From: Actinomycetes bacterium
GTDB taxonomy: Bacteria; Actinomycetota; Thermoleophilia; BMS3ABIN01
Length of the DNA: 52,339 bases
Assembly: GCA_021790115.1 (NCBI GenBank)
Contig: JAJYIM010000009.1
Coordinates: 1-52,339, forward strand
Reading direction: 5' to 3'
In this document: one piece after another, positions 20,791 to 30,988 of the stretch
Layout of the letters: every line of letters starts with the position of its first letter
How positions within the stretch are numbered: the first letter of the stretch is position 1
The notes under the pieces: generated by a model
What the model saw: only the letters and a program-made list of their open reading frames with translations
Database searches by the model: none
Told to the model about the DNA's origin: nothing
Program-made: the position numbers and the translations under genes

Positions 20791-21951
20791 TTATGTTGGT
20801 ATATCTGTGGGATGTTGCCGGACTGTTGCGGGCCTTTTGTTATCATTTGCCACAGCACGGCAGAGCTTGGAAACAAAATTGTTAGATGATGTCAACGTAG
20901 CCGGCCCTGGTTTTCCGGCCCGGGCGGCCGCATTTCTTCCGGCTATCGCTCCCAGGGCGGCAGCTTCCGAAAAGTAGCTGCACCCTGCCACTCTGCCGGC
21001 AAAAAACAGCCCCGGCAGACCGTTAGCCTCCAGATTATCGCCGATCTGGTTAACAGACAGAATCTGATGATGAATCGCATAGCCGGCACGTGTTATCCAC
21101 ACTTCTGGAAAACTGGCGCGCAGGCCGGCCAGAGCCGCTGCCCGGTTTCCCTCAGTTATGATATTTTTTCCATAAAGCTCCCCCAGTTGGCCATCAGGGG
21201 TCAGCCCCTCAGCACCAAAGCCTTCTGCTTTCAAACTTCTGGAGTCGAGATGGGGAAAGCTGGCCGACCGGACACGCTCGGTTTTCACGCCCATGCTATC
21301 CAGACGCCGCGCCAGGGCATTGGCGGGAATTTCACCGTAACGCCCGCCGGGATAAAAAGCGCCGGCTTCTTCAATCAATCCGAGCAGGAAAGTGCCGACC
21401 GCCAGAATGATGCAGGCGCCATTAAAGCTCTCGCCCAGTTTGGTGTGAGCAGTCCAAATTTCTGCTTCGGGCCTGATGGAGACTACCAACCCCTGCCTCA
21501 CTGCTACGTCTCCAGATTCCAGCGCTTCCTTATAGGCGAGACTGAGCTGACGCTTGTCAATCACGATCTTTCTGCTGGAAGAAAGGCTGGCAGAAACTCC
21601 TTCGCGGCGGAGAAGTCCGGGCAGCATTCCGCCCATATTGTGCAACTCTCCAAGAACGTGATAACGGGCATCGTCAATCCCGTCAGCCAGCACCGGACAG
21701 CCCGGGTGCAGCCCAATGGTGTCGAGATTAATGCTTATACATAAAACCGTGGCGCCGGCGCTGGCCGCAGCAGCGGAGGCTTCGCAGCCCGCAGGACCGC
21801 CGCCGATTACCAAGACGTCGTAATTAAGGCGGTTCGTGTAATCAAGAGGTTTCAGATCACGGCCCCTGACAGTCTGAAGCGGGAGTGGGATATTCTGCAG
21901 GCGTCGCCTAAAAAAAGAAGCTGGCAGTGAAATCCTTATTTGCCAACACAA
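20791..21951 (-). CDS. MnmG-like FAD-dependent oxidoreductase paralogue lacking the C-terminal tRNA-binding domain
   Basis: YDVLVIGGGPAGCEASAAAASAGATVLCISINLDTIGLHPGCPVLADG, YSEAAALGAIAGRNAAARAG; similar fold order to MnmG but 386 aa and missing the GPRYCPS region. Confidence 0.8.
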   Translation of the reverse strand: MCWQIRISLPASFFRRRLQNIPLPLQTVRGRDLKPLDYTNRLNYDVLVIGGGPAGCEASAAAASAGATVLCISINLDTIGLHPGCPVLADGIDDARYHVLGELHNMGGMLPGLLRREGVSASLSSSRKIVIDKRQLSLAYKEALESGDVAVRQGLVVSIRPEAEIWTAHTKLGESFNGACIILAVGTFLLGLIEEAGAFYPGGRYGEIPANALARRLDSMGVKTERVRSASFPHLDSRSLKAEGFGAEGLTPDGQLGELYGKNIITEGNRAAALAGLRASFPEVWITRAGYAIHHQILSVNQIGDNLEANGLPGLFFAGRVAGCSYFSEAAALGAIAGRNAAARAGKPGPATLTSSNNFVSKLCRAVANDNKRPATVRQHPTDIPT

Positions 21952-23312
21952 AATTCACGAAAAATTGTGTCCAGCATGTCCTCCATAATTTCTTCACCGG
22001 TAATTTCTCCCAGCGCCGCCACAGCAGCACGCAGCTCCTCTGAGATTATCTCTTCTCCCAAGCCTACCCTAAGGCCTTGCTGGGCGGTTAGCAGCGAGCT
22101 GGAGGCGGCGGCTAGCAGCCGGCGATGCCGCTCCAGGGTGACAACCGGGTTTGCAAGTGTGGGAAATTCCTCCCCTAAAACCAAGCGTGATATTTTTTCT
22201 TTAAGATCGCGCAGGCCCTGCCGCGTGAGTGCGGAAATAACGACAGGCTGTGATGGCAAGAGCCCTCTGTTGAACGAAGGAGGACGGCCGCGGAACCTGT
22301 CACATTTGTTTATTACATAGATAGTTTTTTCCGGCGGCACCGAGGTCAGCAAGGCGCGGTCATGGTCATCCTCGCGCGTGCTGCCGTCAAAGAGGCAGAG
22401 AATCAAGTCTGCTTCCTTAAGGGCCTTACGGCTGCGCTCAATGCCGATCTGCTCAACCATATCACCTGCAGGTCCCAGGCCGGCCGTGTCAATCAGTTGC
22501 AGGGGGACGCCGCCGACGTTGATGATCTCCTCGATGGTGTCGCGGGTCGTGCCGGGCATTTCTGTGACAATCGCCCTTTCCCGCATCAGCAGCGCATTTA
22601 ACAGGCTTGATTTGCCCACATTGGGTTTTCCGACAATGGCGGTGCGGACGCCTTGGCTCAGGATACGGCCGGCAAAGGCAGACTCGATCAGCTCATCCAG
22701 GCGCTCCTTGATTTTGGCCAGGCGGGCTTCGGCCCCGCCCCGGTCAAGTTCTTCAACGTCTTCATCAGAAAAATCGAGGCCTGCTTCCAAGGCGGCCAGC
22801 ACTGCCAACATCTCCTGGCGCAACGATTTTATCTCGGTTGAAAGCGATCCCTCCAGCTGAGCCATTGCCAGTTTAAGCGCCGCCTCAGTCTTGGCTGAAA
22901 CGACCTGAGCGACGCTCTCGGCCTGAGCTAAGTCGATCCTGCCGTTAAGAAAGGCGCGCTTGGTAAATTCTCCCGGCGCAGCCAGGCGCGCCCCTTGGTC
23001 AAGCAGCAGCGCCAATATCTTTTGTTGCGCTACCGGCCCGCCATGGCAGTTAATTTCCACCATATTTTCGCGGGTGTAGGTTCCCGGCGCCTTCATAACC
23101 GAAACCAGAACCTCGTCGATTGCTTCTCCGGAATCGGGGTCTATAATTACGCCATATTGAAGCGTGTGAGAGCTTGCTTCTTCAATCCGGCTCTGACTGC
23201 GGAACAGCCGGGTGCAAATAGCAATTGCCGCCTGGCCCGTCATCCGAACGATGCCGATGGCGCCGGCGCCCAGAGGAGTCGAGATTGCAGCTATGGTCGG
23301 AGATTCCTGCAT
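21936..23312 (-). CDS. mnmE: tRNA modification GTPase MnmE
   Basis: IAAISTPLGAGAIGIVRMTG, GKPNVGKSSLLNALLMRERAIVTEMPGTTRDTIEE, C-terminal FCVGK. Confidence 0.98.
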   Translation of the reverse strand: MQESPTIAAISTPLGAGAIGIVRMTGQAAIAICTRLFRSQSRIEEASSHTLQYGVIIDPDSGEAIDEVLVSVMKAPGTYTRENMVEINCHGGPVAQQKILALLLDQGARLAAPGEFTKRAFLNGRIDLAQAESVAQVVSAKTEAALKLAMAQLEGSLSTEIKSLRQEMLAVLAALEAGLDFSDEDVEELDRGGAEARLAKIKERLDELIESAFAGRILSQGVRTAIVGKPNVGKSSLLNALLMRERAIVTEMPGTTRDTIEEIINVGGVPLQLIDTAGLGPAGDMVEQIGIERSRKALKEADLILCLFDGSTREDDHDRALLTSVPPEKTIYVINKCDRFRGRPPSFNRGLLPSQPVVISALTRQGLRDLKEKISRLVLGEEFPTLANPVVTLERHRRLLAAASSSLLTAQQGLRVGLGEEIISEELRAAVAALGEITGEEIMEDMLDTIFREFCVGK

Positions 23313-23428
23313 AACGCATATTATAACAACGGATATCGGCTATTGGATTTTGGATATTGGAGAAACTTTTGGCCGGTTTGAGCTTTGCCGCCCATTATCG
23401 TTTAAAATAACCGGGTTCTGACAATTCC

Positions 23429-25243
23429 ATGCTGAGGCTTATGGCGGTTCGAAAAAAACAAACTGAGGCGCCTTTCACTTTTTCGCCGCGGCCAAACCGG
23501 GCGGCGGAGATAAAGTGGCGGCCGTGGGGCGGTGCGGCCCTGCGGCTGTCGCGGGAACAGGGAAAGCCGGTGTTGTTGGCCATCTCTGCTTCGTGGTGTC
23601 ACTGGTGCCATGTAATGGATGAAATCTGTTTTTCTGACGCAGGAGTGATTAGGCTGATCAACGACAAATTCATCCCGGTGCGGGTTGACAGTGATCGAAG
23701 GCCTGATATTAACAGCCGCTATAACCTGGGTGGATGGCCGACTTTGGCGTTCCTGACTCGTGATGGCGAGATGATTGCTAACACCACTTATATTCCAACT
23801 GATCAATTTAGTCGCCTGCTGGGTGATATCGCCGATCTTTATATTTCGAACTGGGACAAGGTCGAGGCGGCCGCCCTGGCAATCCGGCAGCAGCGCCAGG
23901 ACCTCCCCCGGCTTCAGCCGGCAAAGCCGGGCCGGGCAGTCATGTCTGATGTGCTCAAGGTTATCAGCGAGAGTTATGACCAGGAATTTGGCGGCTTTGG
24001 CTGGGAGCCAAAGTTCCCGTATGCGCCTGCCCTTTCTTTTCTGCAAACTACGCTCGCAGACGGAGATATCGAGACTCTTGACCAGATGCTGAGGACGACG
24101 CTTGACGCCATGGCGGCCGGCGGCATGTATGACCGCGTTGAGGGAGGTTTTTTCCGTTACTCAACCACAAGGGACTGGTCCATACCCCATTTTGAAAAGT
24201 TGTTGGAAGACAACGCCGCCTTGATGGCCGTTTACGCCGACGCGTTCCTGCTTACCGGGGACAAGGGCTACGAGAGTGTGGCCAGCGATGTTTACCGTTA
24301 CTTGTGCACGGTCCTCCTCGACCCGCAAACGGGCGCGTTTGCCGGCAGCCAGGACTCTGACGAGCGCTATTATTCGTTGGGTGCCGGCGACCGGGCGGAA
24401 ACTGAAGCGCCGCGTTTGGACCGCACAGTTTACGCTAGCCAGAATGCAGCAACCGCATCAGCGCTTCTCAGGTGTTTCCAGGCATTTGGCGATCCGCAGT
24501 TTCACGGCAGGGCTATTGCTGCGCTTGAGTTTATCTGGCGGCGGTTGTGGGGCGATGATGTGGGGCCGAGCCATTACCATGACGGAAAGCCGCACCTGAG
24601 CGGGTTGCTCGCAGATGCGTCCCGGTTATTTACGGCTTGCATGGATGCTTATGAGAGCGGCGCCGGTGAAGCCTGGCTGGAGAGGGCCATCAGTGTGGCG
24701 AAGTGGCTGCTGGCAAACCTTGAAGATAAGGAGAGCGGCGGTTTTTTTGATTGTCTCACGCCACTGGGCAGCGGGGGCCTGCTTGCCGAGCGCGACAAGC
24801 CAATAATGGAGAATAGCGTGGCGGCTGCCTCCCTCATCCGCTTGGCCCAGTCAACCGGACAGCCACATTTTGGCGAGGCTGCGCGCCGGGCACTGACTTT
24901 TTTTGGAGACTCTTACAAACAGAAAGGTATTATGGCGGCTGGATATGCGGCGGCGGTTCAGCGCCTGTTTGATCCGCCTGTCCGCGTGACAATTGTTGGA
25001 CCGGCCGCTGCCGACGCCACCGGGATGATGATTGGGGCTGCGCACCGGGCCCGCATCCCGTTTCGCTCTATCGAGATTGTTGATCCGGAAACCCATAGCG
25101 AGGAGCTTGAAGCGGCAGGCTATGGTTTTCGAGGACAGCCTGTTGCCTATGTTTGCATTGGGACAAGTCGCCAGGAGCCGGTCATCGACCCTTCCATTCT
25201 TTCCGACCGGCTTGAAAAAAGGCGGCGGCAATTTCGTGTATAA
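23429..25243 (+). CDS. DUF255 (YyaL/SSP411-like) thioredoxin-domain protein
   Basis: KPVLLAISASWCHWCHVMDEICFSDAGVIRLINDKFIPVRVDSDRRPDI followed by an (alpha/alpha)6-like region. Confidence 0.92.
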   Translation: MLRLMAVRKKQTEAPFTFSPRPNRAAEIKWRPWGGAALRLSREQGKPVLLAISASWCHWCHVMDEICFSDAGVIRLINDKFIPVRVDSDRRPDINSRYNLGGWPTLAFLTRDGEMIANTTYIPTDQFSRLLGDIADLYISNWDKVEAAALAIRQQRQDLPRLQPAKPGRAVMSDVLKVISESYDQEFGGFGWEPKFPYAPALSFLQTTLADGDIETLDQMLRTTLDAMAAGGMYDRVEGGFFRYSTTRDWSIPHFEKLLEDNAALMAVYADAFLLTGDKGYESVASDVYRYLCTVLLDPQTGAFAGSQDSDERYYSLGAGDRAETEAPRLDRTVYASQNAATASALLRCFQAFGDPQFHGRAIAALEFIWRRLWGDDVGPSHYHDGKPHLSGLLADASRLFTACMDAYESGAGEAWLERAISVAKWLLANLEDKESGGFFDCLTPLGSGGLLAERDKPIMENSVAAASLIRLAQSTGQPHFGEAARRALTFFGDSYKQKGIMAAGYAAAVQRLFDPPVRVTIVGPAAADATGMMIGAAHRARIPFRSIEIVDPETHSEELEAAGYGFRGQPVAYVCIGTSRQEPVIDPSILSDRLEKRRRQFRV

Positions 25244-25306
25244 GGTTCAACTTTAGGTTTACATCTTGGCCGACTGAAATTTTGCAATTTGCGCGATAAA
25301 CTTTAT

Positions 25307-25327
25307 CCCCCGGCCCTTTACCGGGGG
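25307..25327. terminator. Strong hairpin CCCCCGG-ccctttA-CCGGGGG downstream of the DUF255 gene
   Basis: Perfect 7-bp GC stem, 7-nt loop; no U-tract, so terminator function is uncertain. Confidence 0.4.
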
Positions 25328-25372
25328 TCACCTGCGTTATAGCATTCAAGCGAGCAGGAAAAATCCCTTAGG

Positions 25373-25388
25373 CCACGAAATGTTGTGT
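25373..25388 (+). promoter_or_regulatory. Candidate NrdR box upstream of nrdR-nrdJ
   Basis: CCACGAAATGTTGTGT matches the acaCwAtATaTwGtgt consensus at about 12/16 positions; no convincing second box found. Confidence 0.3.
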
Positions 25389-25435
25389 ATTGAAAGTCCA
25401 TGTTACCCAACATCTAGTTAGAATCAGGCAACTTC

Positions 25436-25879
25436 GTGAAGTGCCCTTTTTGTGAATCCCAAGAGACAAGGGTCGTTGATTCCCGTGATAATGAGGTCCG
25501 GGACGCGATTCGCCGGCGGCGGGAGTGCCAGGAGTGCGGCCGCCGGTTTACAACGTATGAGCGGGTTGAAGAAATCCCCATGTCTGTGATCAAGCGGGGT
25601 GGCGAGCGGGAGGTCTTCTCCCGCGCCAAACTGCTTGAAGGTTTGATGCGGGCATGCGAAAAGCGCCCTGTCGGCGCCGTGGTGCTGGAAAGATTTGTGG
25701 ACGCGATTGAGGCAGACCTGCGTAATGAATTTAAGACCGAGGTGCCTTCCGTGGAGATCGGTGAGCGGACGTTGGCAAAGTTAAAAGGCGAGGACAAAGT
25801 GGCATATGTTCGTTTTGCATCTGTGTACCGGCACTTTGAGAACGTGGAAGAATTTCAGAAGGAACTTTCCGAATTGTGA
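25436..25879 (+). CDS. nrdR: Transcriptional repressor NrdR
   Basis: MKCPFCESQETRVVDSRDNEVRDAIRRRRECQECGRRFTTYERVEE. Confidence 0.98.
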   Translation: MKCPFCESQETRVVDSRDNEVRDAIRRRRECQECGRRFTTYERVEEIPMSVIKRGGEREVFSRAKLLEGLMRACEKRPVGAVVLERFVDAIEADLRNEFKTEVPSVEIGERTLAKLKGEDKVAYVRFASVYRHFENVEEFQKELSEL

Positions 25880-25995
25880 CATAGTATTGCTTTCATGGTG
25901 GGGGACCCATGGGCAGAAGCCTCAGCGCCGGTCATGTCTGTCCGGCGGACGGCTTATAATAGTTCACCGGCGATACGCTGAAAGGGGAAAAACAG

Positions 25996-28287
25996 ATGCT
26001 AGTCAACCAGCCTCAAAAAGTGGCGGGCAAGGGTCCCCGTATTTCTTCCCTGCCATTGCAGCCTCAACTTTCTCCCAACGCCATGAAGGTGTTGGAGAAA
26101 CGGTACCTGAAGAAGGATGAGGAAGGCAGGCCAATAGAGACCCCGGCAGAGATGTTCCGGCGAGTGGCCCACACAATTGCTGAGGCAGACCTGATTCACA
26201 GCGCGGATGCTGATGTGGCCGCCACTGAGGAAAAATTTTACCGCATGATGACGAGGCTTGAATTCCTCCCCAATTCCCCCACCCTGATGAACGCCGGCCG
26301 GGAGCTGGGGCAGCTGTCCGCCTGTTTTGTCTTGCCCGTTGGCGATTCGATGGATAGCATCTTTACCGCCATTAAAAATACTGCCCTGATTCACAAGAGC
26401 GGCGGCGGCACCGGCTTTTCTTTCTCCCGCATTCGGCCCAGCAAGGATGTGGTGTTGTCAACCAAGGGGGTCTCCAGCGGGCCCATCTCTTTCATGACAG
26501 TTTTTGACGCCGCCACCGAGACCATCAAACAAGGCGGCACCCGCCGCGGCGCCAACATGGGTATTCTGCGGGTGGACCACCCTGATATTATCGGTTTCAT
26601 CACAGCCAAACAGAGCAACGACCGCCTTAACAACTTCAACATTTCCGTGGCGCTAACGGAGAATTTCATGGAGGCGGTGGAGCTGGATGGTGAGTACGAC
26701 CTTGTAAACCCGCGCACCAGGCAGACGGTAAAAACACTGAAGGCGCGGCGTGTTTTTGAAATGATCGTCAACCTGGCCTGGAAAAATGGCGATCCCGGCA
26801 TCATCTTCATCGACAGGATAAACCGCGACAACCCCACCCCCCGCATTGGTGAGATCGAAAGCACCAATCCCTGTGGCGAGCAGCCTTTGCTGCCATATGA
26901 ATCCTGCAATCTCGGCTCGATCAATCTTGTGCGGGTCGTTGACTCTTCCGGTGAGGTTGACTATCAGCATCTGGGCCGGCTCGTGGACAGCGCGGTGCAT
27001 TTCCTCGACAATGTCATTGATGTTAACAAGTACCCTCTTGCTGAAATAGAGCAGACGACCAAAGGCAACCGCAAGATTGGGCTGGGGCTGATGGGGTTTG
27101 CCGACATGCTCATCGAGCTGGGCATCCCTTACAACTCTGAGCAAGCCGTGGCTGTGGCGGAGGAAGTGATGGCTTTTGTTCAGGAGCAGGCGCGCCTGAG
27201 CTCGGCGCGGCTGGCTCAGGAGCGGGGGTCCTTTCCGAATTATGCCGGCAGCGTCTTTGATGCCAATGGCGATCCCGGGATGCGCAACGCCACTACCACC
27301 ACAATCGCTCCCACGGGCACACTGAGCATTATCGCCAATTGCTCCAGCGGTATTGAGCCGCTGTTTGCCGTTTCCTATATCAGGAACGTCCTTGATAACA
27401 CCGAGATGGTAGAGGTTCACCGCACCTTTGAGCAGATGGCCCGGGACGGCGGTTTTTACAACGAAGAATTAATGAAAGAGATCGCCAAGAAGGGAGGCAT
27501 CCAGGATTTGCCTGAAGTATCGGATGATATCAAGTCATTGTTTGTTACTGCGCATGACGTTTCCCCCGAGTGGCACATTCGCATGCAGGCTGCTTTCCAG
27601 AAATACACCGATAATGCCGTCTCGAAAACGGTTAATTTCGCTCATGACGCCACGACTGCAGACGTAGAGCAGGTTTACAAGCTTGCCTACCGGACAGGGT
27701 GCAAAGGCGTCACCATCTACAGGGACGGCAGCCGCGAGGTGCAGGTGCTTAACATTGGCGGCGTTAAAAAAGAGAGTGAGCCGGAAGCCGTGCCGGGCCA
27801 GGTAAAACCGCGGCCACGGCCCGGCTTCATCACGGGCGGCACTCACAAGCTCGCTTCCGGCTGCGGCAACATCTACGTGACCATCAACCAGGATGAGCAT
27901 GGCCTCTTTGAGGTCTTCTCTTCAATGGGGCTCGCCGGCGGCTGCAAGGGAGCTCAATCAGAAGCAATAGCCAGGTTAATTTCCCTGGCCCTCAGGTCTG
28001 GAGTTGCGGTTGATGCGGTTGTGAAATCGGTTAAGGGAATTCGCTGCCCGACTCCCGGATTCGGGGAAGGAGTCAAGATACATTCTTGTCCGGACGCGAT
28101 AGCGCAGGCGCTGCTTGCGCATATGGAAAAAGTGCCTGGGCTGGCTGATGGCGCCGTTGCGGCAGGACTGCCGTCCGCAGCAGAGCAGGCTCACTGTCCG
28201 GAATGTCCCGAGTGCGGCAGCACCGGCCTGGAGTTTGGCGAAGGGTGTGTTTTTTGCCATTCTTGCGGTTTCTCGCGGTGCGGCTAG
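25996..28287 (+). CDS. nrdJ: Adenosylcobalamin-dependent ribonucleoside-diphosphate reductase (class II)
   Basis: [74 protein letters not shown]-terminal [30 protein letters not shown]. Confidence 0.97.
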   Translation: MLVNQPQKVAGKGPRISSLPLQPQLSPNAMKVLEKRYLKKDEEGRPIETPAEMFRRVAHTIAEADLIHSADADVAATEEKFYRMMTRLEFLPNSPTLMNAGRELGQLSACFVLPVGDSMDSIFTAIKNTALIHKSGGGTGFSFSRIRPSKDVVLSTKGVSSGPISFMTVFDAATETIKQGGTRRGANMGILRVDHPDIIGFITAKQSNDRLNNFNISVALTENFMEAVELDGEYDLVNPRTRQTVKTLKARRVFEMIVNLAWKNGDPGIIFIDRINRDNPTPRIGEIESTNPCGEQPLLPYESCNLGSINLVRVVDSSGEVDYQHLGRLVDSAVHFLDNVIDVNKYPLAEIEQTTKGNRKIGLGLMGFADMLIELGIPYNSEQAVAVAEEVMAFVQEQARLSSARLAQERGSFPNYAGSVFDANGDPGMRNATTTTIAPTGTLSIIANCSSGIEPLFAVSYIRNVLDNTEMVEVHRTFEQMARDGGFYNEELMKEIAKKGGIQDLPEVSDDIKSLFVTAHDVSPEWHIRMQAAFQKYTDNAVSKTVNFAHDATTADVEQVYKLAYRTGCKGVTIYRDGSREVQVLNIGGVKKESEPEAVPGQVKPRPRPGFITGGTHKLASGCGNIYVTINQDEHGLFEVFSSMGLAGGCKGAQSEAIARLISLALRSGVAVDAVVKSVKGIRCPTPGFGEGVKIHSCPDAIAQALLAHMEKVPGLADGAVAAGLPSAAEQAHCPECPECGSTGLEFGEGCVFCHSCGFSRCG

Positions 28288-28462
28288 CGGCACGGATAAA
28301 CAGTGGAATTTTACAAATCTGTCAAAAAGTCGTGTAGGGCAACGTCGAGAAGTCGAAGCCCGGTCACCGCTGCCAGCCGCGCCAGAACATGTGGTTTTTA
28401 GTAATAGATCAAAAAGGAAAAAGCTTAAGAGGGGAGTAATTGAAGCTTATGATTTTAAGCAT

Positions 28463-29476
28463 ATGCTCATGACCTCAGGGGAAGACACGCGCTCGCTTGA
28501 TTGCCGGCGGCCAGTGAAAGCTGCCAGGCCGGCTGCTACCCGGAAGCGCAGGTCAGGAGGAAGCCGTTCAGCCGCCAGGCCTTCGGTCAAGCAGCCTGCC
28601 TTCAGCAAGCCTGGTTACGGCTCCAGACCCGGCAGCATTGGCAACAAGCTGGCAAGCCGCCGCGTGCAGGTTCTGGCAATCATCAGCGCCGCCTTTTTCT
28701 TCCTCTGGATTGGCCTTAAGGCAATGGGGCTGGCAGACCTTTGGCCGCTTCTGGCGGCGCCAATTTTGTTGTCGGCTTGGTTTTTCTATGAAGCCGGAGT
28801 GATGGTGGCAGTGTTTTTAACCACACTGCTTTTAGTCCAGACCTCTTTTGAAAAAAGCCCGGCGTTGATAATCGCCCTGATGACATTTACGGCAACGGGG
28901 CTGGGATTGGGATGGGGCCAACGGCGGCAAAAGCTTGCCCACCGCCACACACTCCGCTCGTCGCTTACCGATTCGCTCACCGGTCTTTATAATTACGGAC
29001 ATTTTATGGAATGTCTTGACCGCGAGATCCACCGTGCCGGCAGATACGGCGGCGCCGTCACACTTGTAATGTTTGACGTTGATCACTTCAAGCATTTCAA
29101 TGATCACTTCGGGCACCAGGCGGGCAACAAAGCTTTAAAGGCAATTGCCTCCACATTAAAACGTGAAAAACGGGAATCTGATATCGCCGCCCGGTTTGGC
29201 GGCGAGGAGTTCGTGCTCCTGATCCCGGGCGATGAGTCTGCAGGCATCGAAACGGCCGGGCGCCTGCGCCGGTCAATATCCCGGATGCAAGTGCCGGTTG
29301 GCGGCGGGGCCGCCGCCGGGATTACCGTCAGCGCCGGTGTGGCCAGCTATCCTTTGGGTGCGTCATCCCGCGAAGAGTTGCTTGACAAGGTCGACCAGCT
29401 TCTCTATGTTTCCAAAAATGCCGGCCGCAACAGGATAAGCATTGCCCACAACAAGCGGCGGCTGGCTGTTTCCTGA
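28463..29476 (+). CDS. Membrane-associated GGDEF diguanylate cyclase (start inferred)
   Basis: DSLTGLYNYGHFMECLDREIHRAGRYGGAVTLVMFDVDHFKHFNDHFGHQAGNKALKAIA...FGGEEFVLLIPG; predicted TM segments N-terminal. Confidence 0.88.
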   Translation: MLMTSGEDTRSLDCRRPVKAARPAATRKRRSGGSRSAARPSVKQPAFSKPGYGSRPGSIGNKLASRRVQVLAIISAAFFFLWIGLKAMGLADLWPLLAAPILLSAWFFYEAGVMVAVFLTTLLLVQTSFEKSPALIIALMTFTATGLGLGWGQRRQKLAHRHTLRSSLTDSLTGLYNYGHFMECLDREIHRAGRYGGAVTLVMFDVDHFKHFNDHFGHQAGNKALKAIASTLKREKRESDIAARFGGEEFVLLIPGDESAGIETAGRLRRSISRMQVPVGGGAAAGITVSAGVASYPLGASSREELLDKVDQLLYVSKNAGRNRISIAHNKRRLAVS

Positions 29477-29537
29477 ATGCTTCAAAATCTGGCGTGCCGG
29501 CGGGCGCAAGCAAGCTTCACGCTGGCCGTGACTGGCC

Positions 29538-29795
29538 ATGGTCAAATTAAAAACAGAGAATATAAAGGTCAGAATTGAAACCGGGCGCCATATCATCATC
29601 GGTACTGTGCATCCGCCTGCGGTAGCCTATCGCAGCCGCCTCTCAGACTTGCTTAACCAGAAAGAAGTTTCCTTCATTTCGGTAACGGATGTGGAAGTTT
29701 ACCAAAACGGACAGCCCGAAGCCCCTCTGTATTCTGCTGCTTTTCTGGCCTTAAATCTGAGAAAAATTGAGATGATCACACCGATTGAAGAATGA
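29538..29795 (+). CDS. Conserved small hypothetical protein (DUF6812-like)
   Basis: MVKLKTENIKVRIETGRHIIIGTVHPPAVAYRSRLSDLLNQKEVSFISVTDVEVY; own ATG, consistent with a compact beta domain. Confidence 0.55.
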   Translation: MVKLKTENIKVRIETGRHIIIGTVHPPAVAYRSRLSDLLNQKEVSFISVTDVEVYQNGQPEAPLYSAAFLALNLRKIEMITPIEE

Positions 29796-30318
29796 CAAGG
29801 CCGGCGCTGAGGCTTTTTTCGCTGAATGTTGCCGCCAAAAAATTCCCGGCAAGAAGAGCGTTGCGGCTTACTTGAGCGGCAGCCTGGGGCTGCAACAGTA
29901 AGAAAACGACGTAAGTCAAAAAAACAATCTCCACGAAAGTTAACGTGGCCGTAAGCCAGATGAGAAAACGGGCGGCGCCGGTCCTGGTTGTTCCTCGCCA
30001 AAGCCTTCTTTTTTCCATGCGGCTGGCAACCAGGTAGCCGATATGAATGATTCCAAATACAAATCCTCCATAGAAGAACTGCCATTCAGGGCCGCCAAAA
30101 CTCAATAGCAGATAATAATAAATGATTTCCGTCAGCAACAGGAAAACATTTACCCGGTAGCCTGCCTCTACCATCGCCTCAAAACTTGCCGAGGGCGCTT
30201 CTTGCTGTAGGCGTTGGCGCTCCCGACCGAGATCTTTTAGGGCGCGCGGCACCAGCCCCAGCGTAAAAACGCTAATTGTCAACATGAAAAAGGTGTAGAT
30301 AAACAAAAAGATGCGCAT
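29776..30318 (-). CDS. Hypothetical four-TM membrane protein
   Basis: Four hydrophobic segments in the 180-aa ORF. Confidence 0.6.
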   Translation of the reverse strand: MRIFLFIYTFFMLTISVFTLGLVPRALKDLGRERQRLQQEAPSASFEAMVEAGYRVNVFLLLTEIIYYYLLLSFGGPEWQFFYGGFVFGIIHIGYLVASRMEKRRLWRGTTRTGAARFLIWLTATLTFVEIVFLTYVVFLLLQPQAAAQVSRNALLAGNFLAATFSEKSLSAGLVILQSV

Positions 30319-30337
30319 GGCATTTCAGGCGCTCATC

Positions 30338-30988
30338 TTAACCAATATGCTTTTCCTTGTTATAGTTCTGTTCTTCCAGAAACCTTTGATAAAGCAGGTC
30401 GGCATTTGCCGATACGAAGGAAATGGAAAGCAGAGGAAGTGCAGGCACTCCTTTGTTAAAGGCAATTCCTGCGATCATGGTGCCAATAAATGAAACTGTC
30501 ATTGCCAACACAGTAATAACACGCCGCAGCCGGTACGTCAAGCTGCAGGCGATGAACAGGGAAAAAAAGATCATGTCGCTAACTCCCAACCTCGAGACTG
30601 CCGGCGCTCCAAACACGGGCAAGTTAATGGTTAAATAGTCGATCCAGTTGCTGCCGCTCTCAATAATCTTTTTTGTCGGGCCCAGGAAGACGCTGTAAAA
30701 ATCCACGATTATGATTAGCCCGCTGATCAGCAGGATCTGGCTGATGGAAGTCAGCATCAACCCAATCCATAAACCGGCGCTGGCGGCAAAAACGAGCTTG
30801 GCAAGAAGCTCAACTGTTCCCCAACCGGCAACGATTGCGCCTGCAGAGGCGAGGCCGGCGAGGAGGGCTAAAAATAACAGCCGGTGTCCCAGGCCTGCCA
30901 GGAAAGACAAGGTGGAGACAAAGGCGCAAGCGATCAGAAAACCCAGGACAAAAACCAGCGCAAGGCCGGCGTCCGAGTCCGCCGCCAC
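30338..30988 (-). CDS. Presenilin-like (A22-type) intramembrane aspartyl protease homologue; N-terminus probably incomplete as called
   Basis: IIIVDFYSVFLGPTKK (first Asp), RLGVSDMIFFSLF (second Asp, GxxD type), GVPALPLLS (PAL motif), multi-TM. Confidence 0.6.
   Translation of the reverse strand: MAADSDAGLALVFVLGFLIACAFVSTLSFLAGLGHRLLFLALLAGLASAGAIVAGWGTVELLAKLVFAASAGLWIGLMLTSISQILLISGLIIIVDFYSVFLGPTKKIIESGSNWIDYLTINLPVFGAPAVSRLGVSDMIFFSLFIACSLTYRLRRVITVLAMTVSFIGTMIAGIAFNKGVPALPLLSISFVSANADLLYQRFLEEQNYNKEKHIG

Noticed and set aside
25244-25435. Cobalamin riboswitch upstream of nrdR-nrdJ
   Set aside because: No B12-box-like segment recognised; only a GC hairpin and a weak NrdR-like box are visible
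25806-26120. 104-aa ORF between nrdR and nrdJ
   Set aside because: Overlaps both genes in another frame; nrdJ has its own start at 25996
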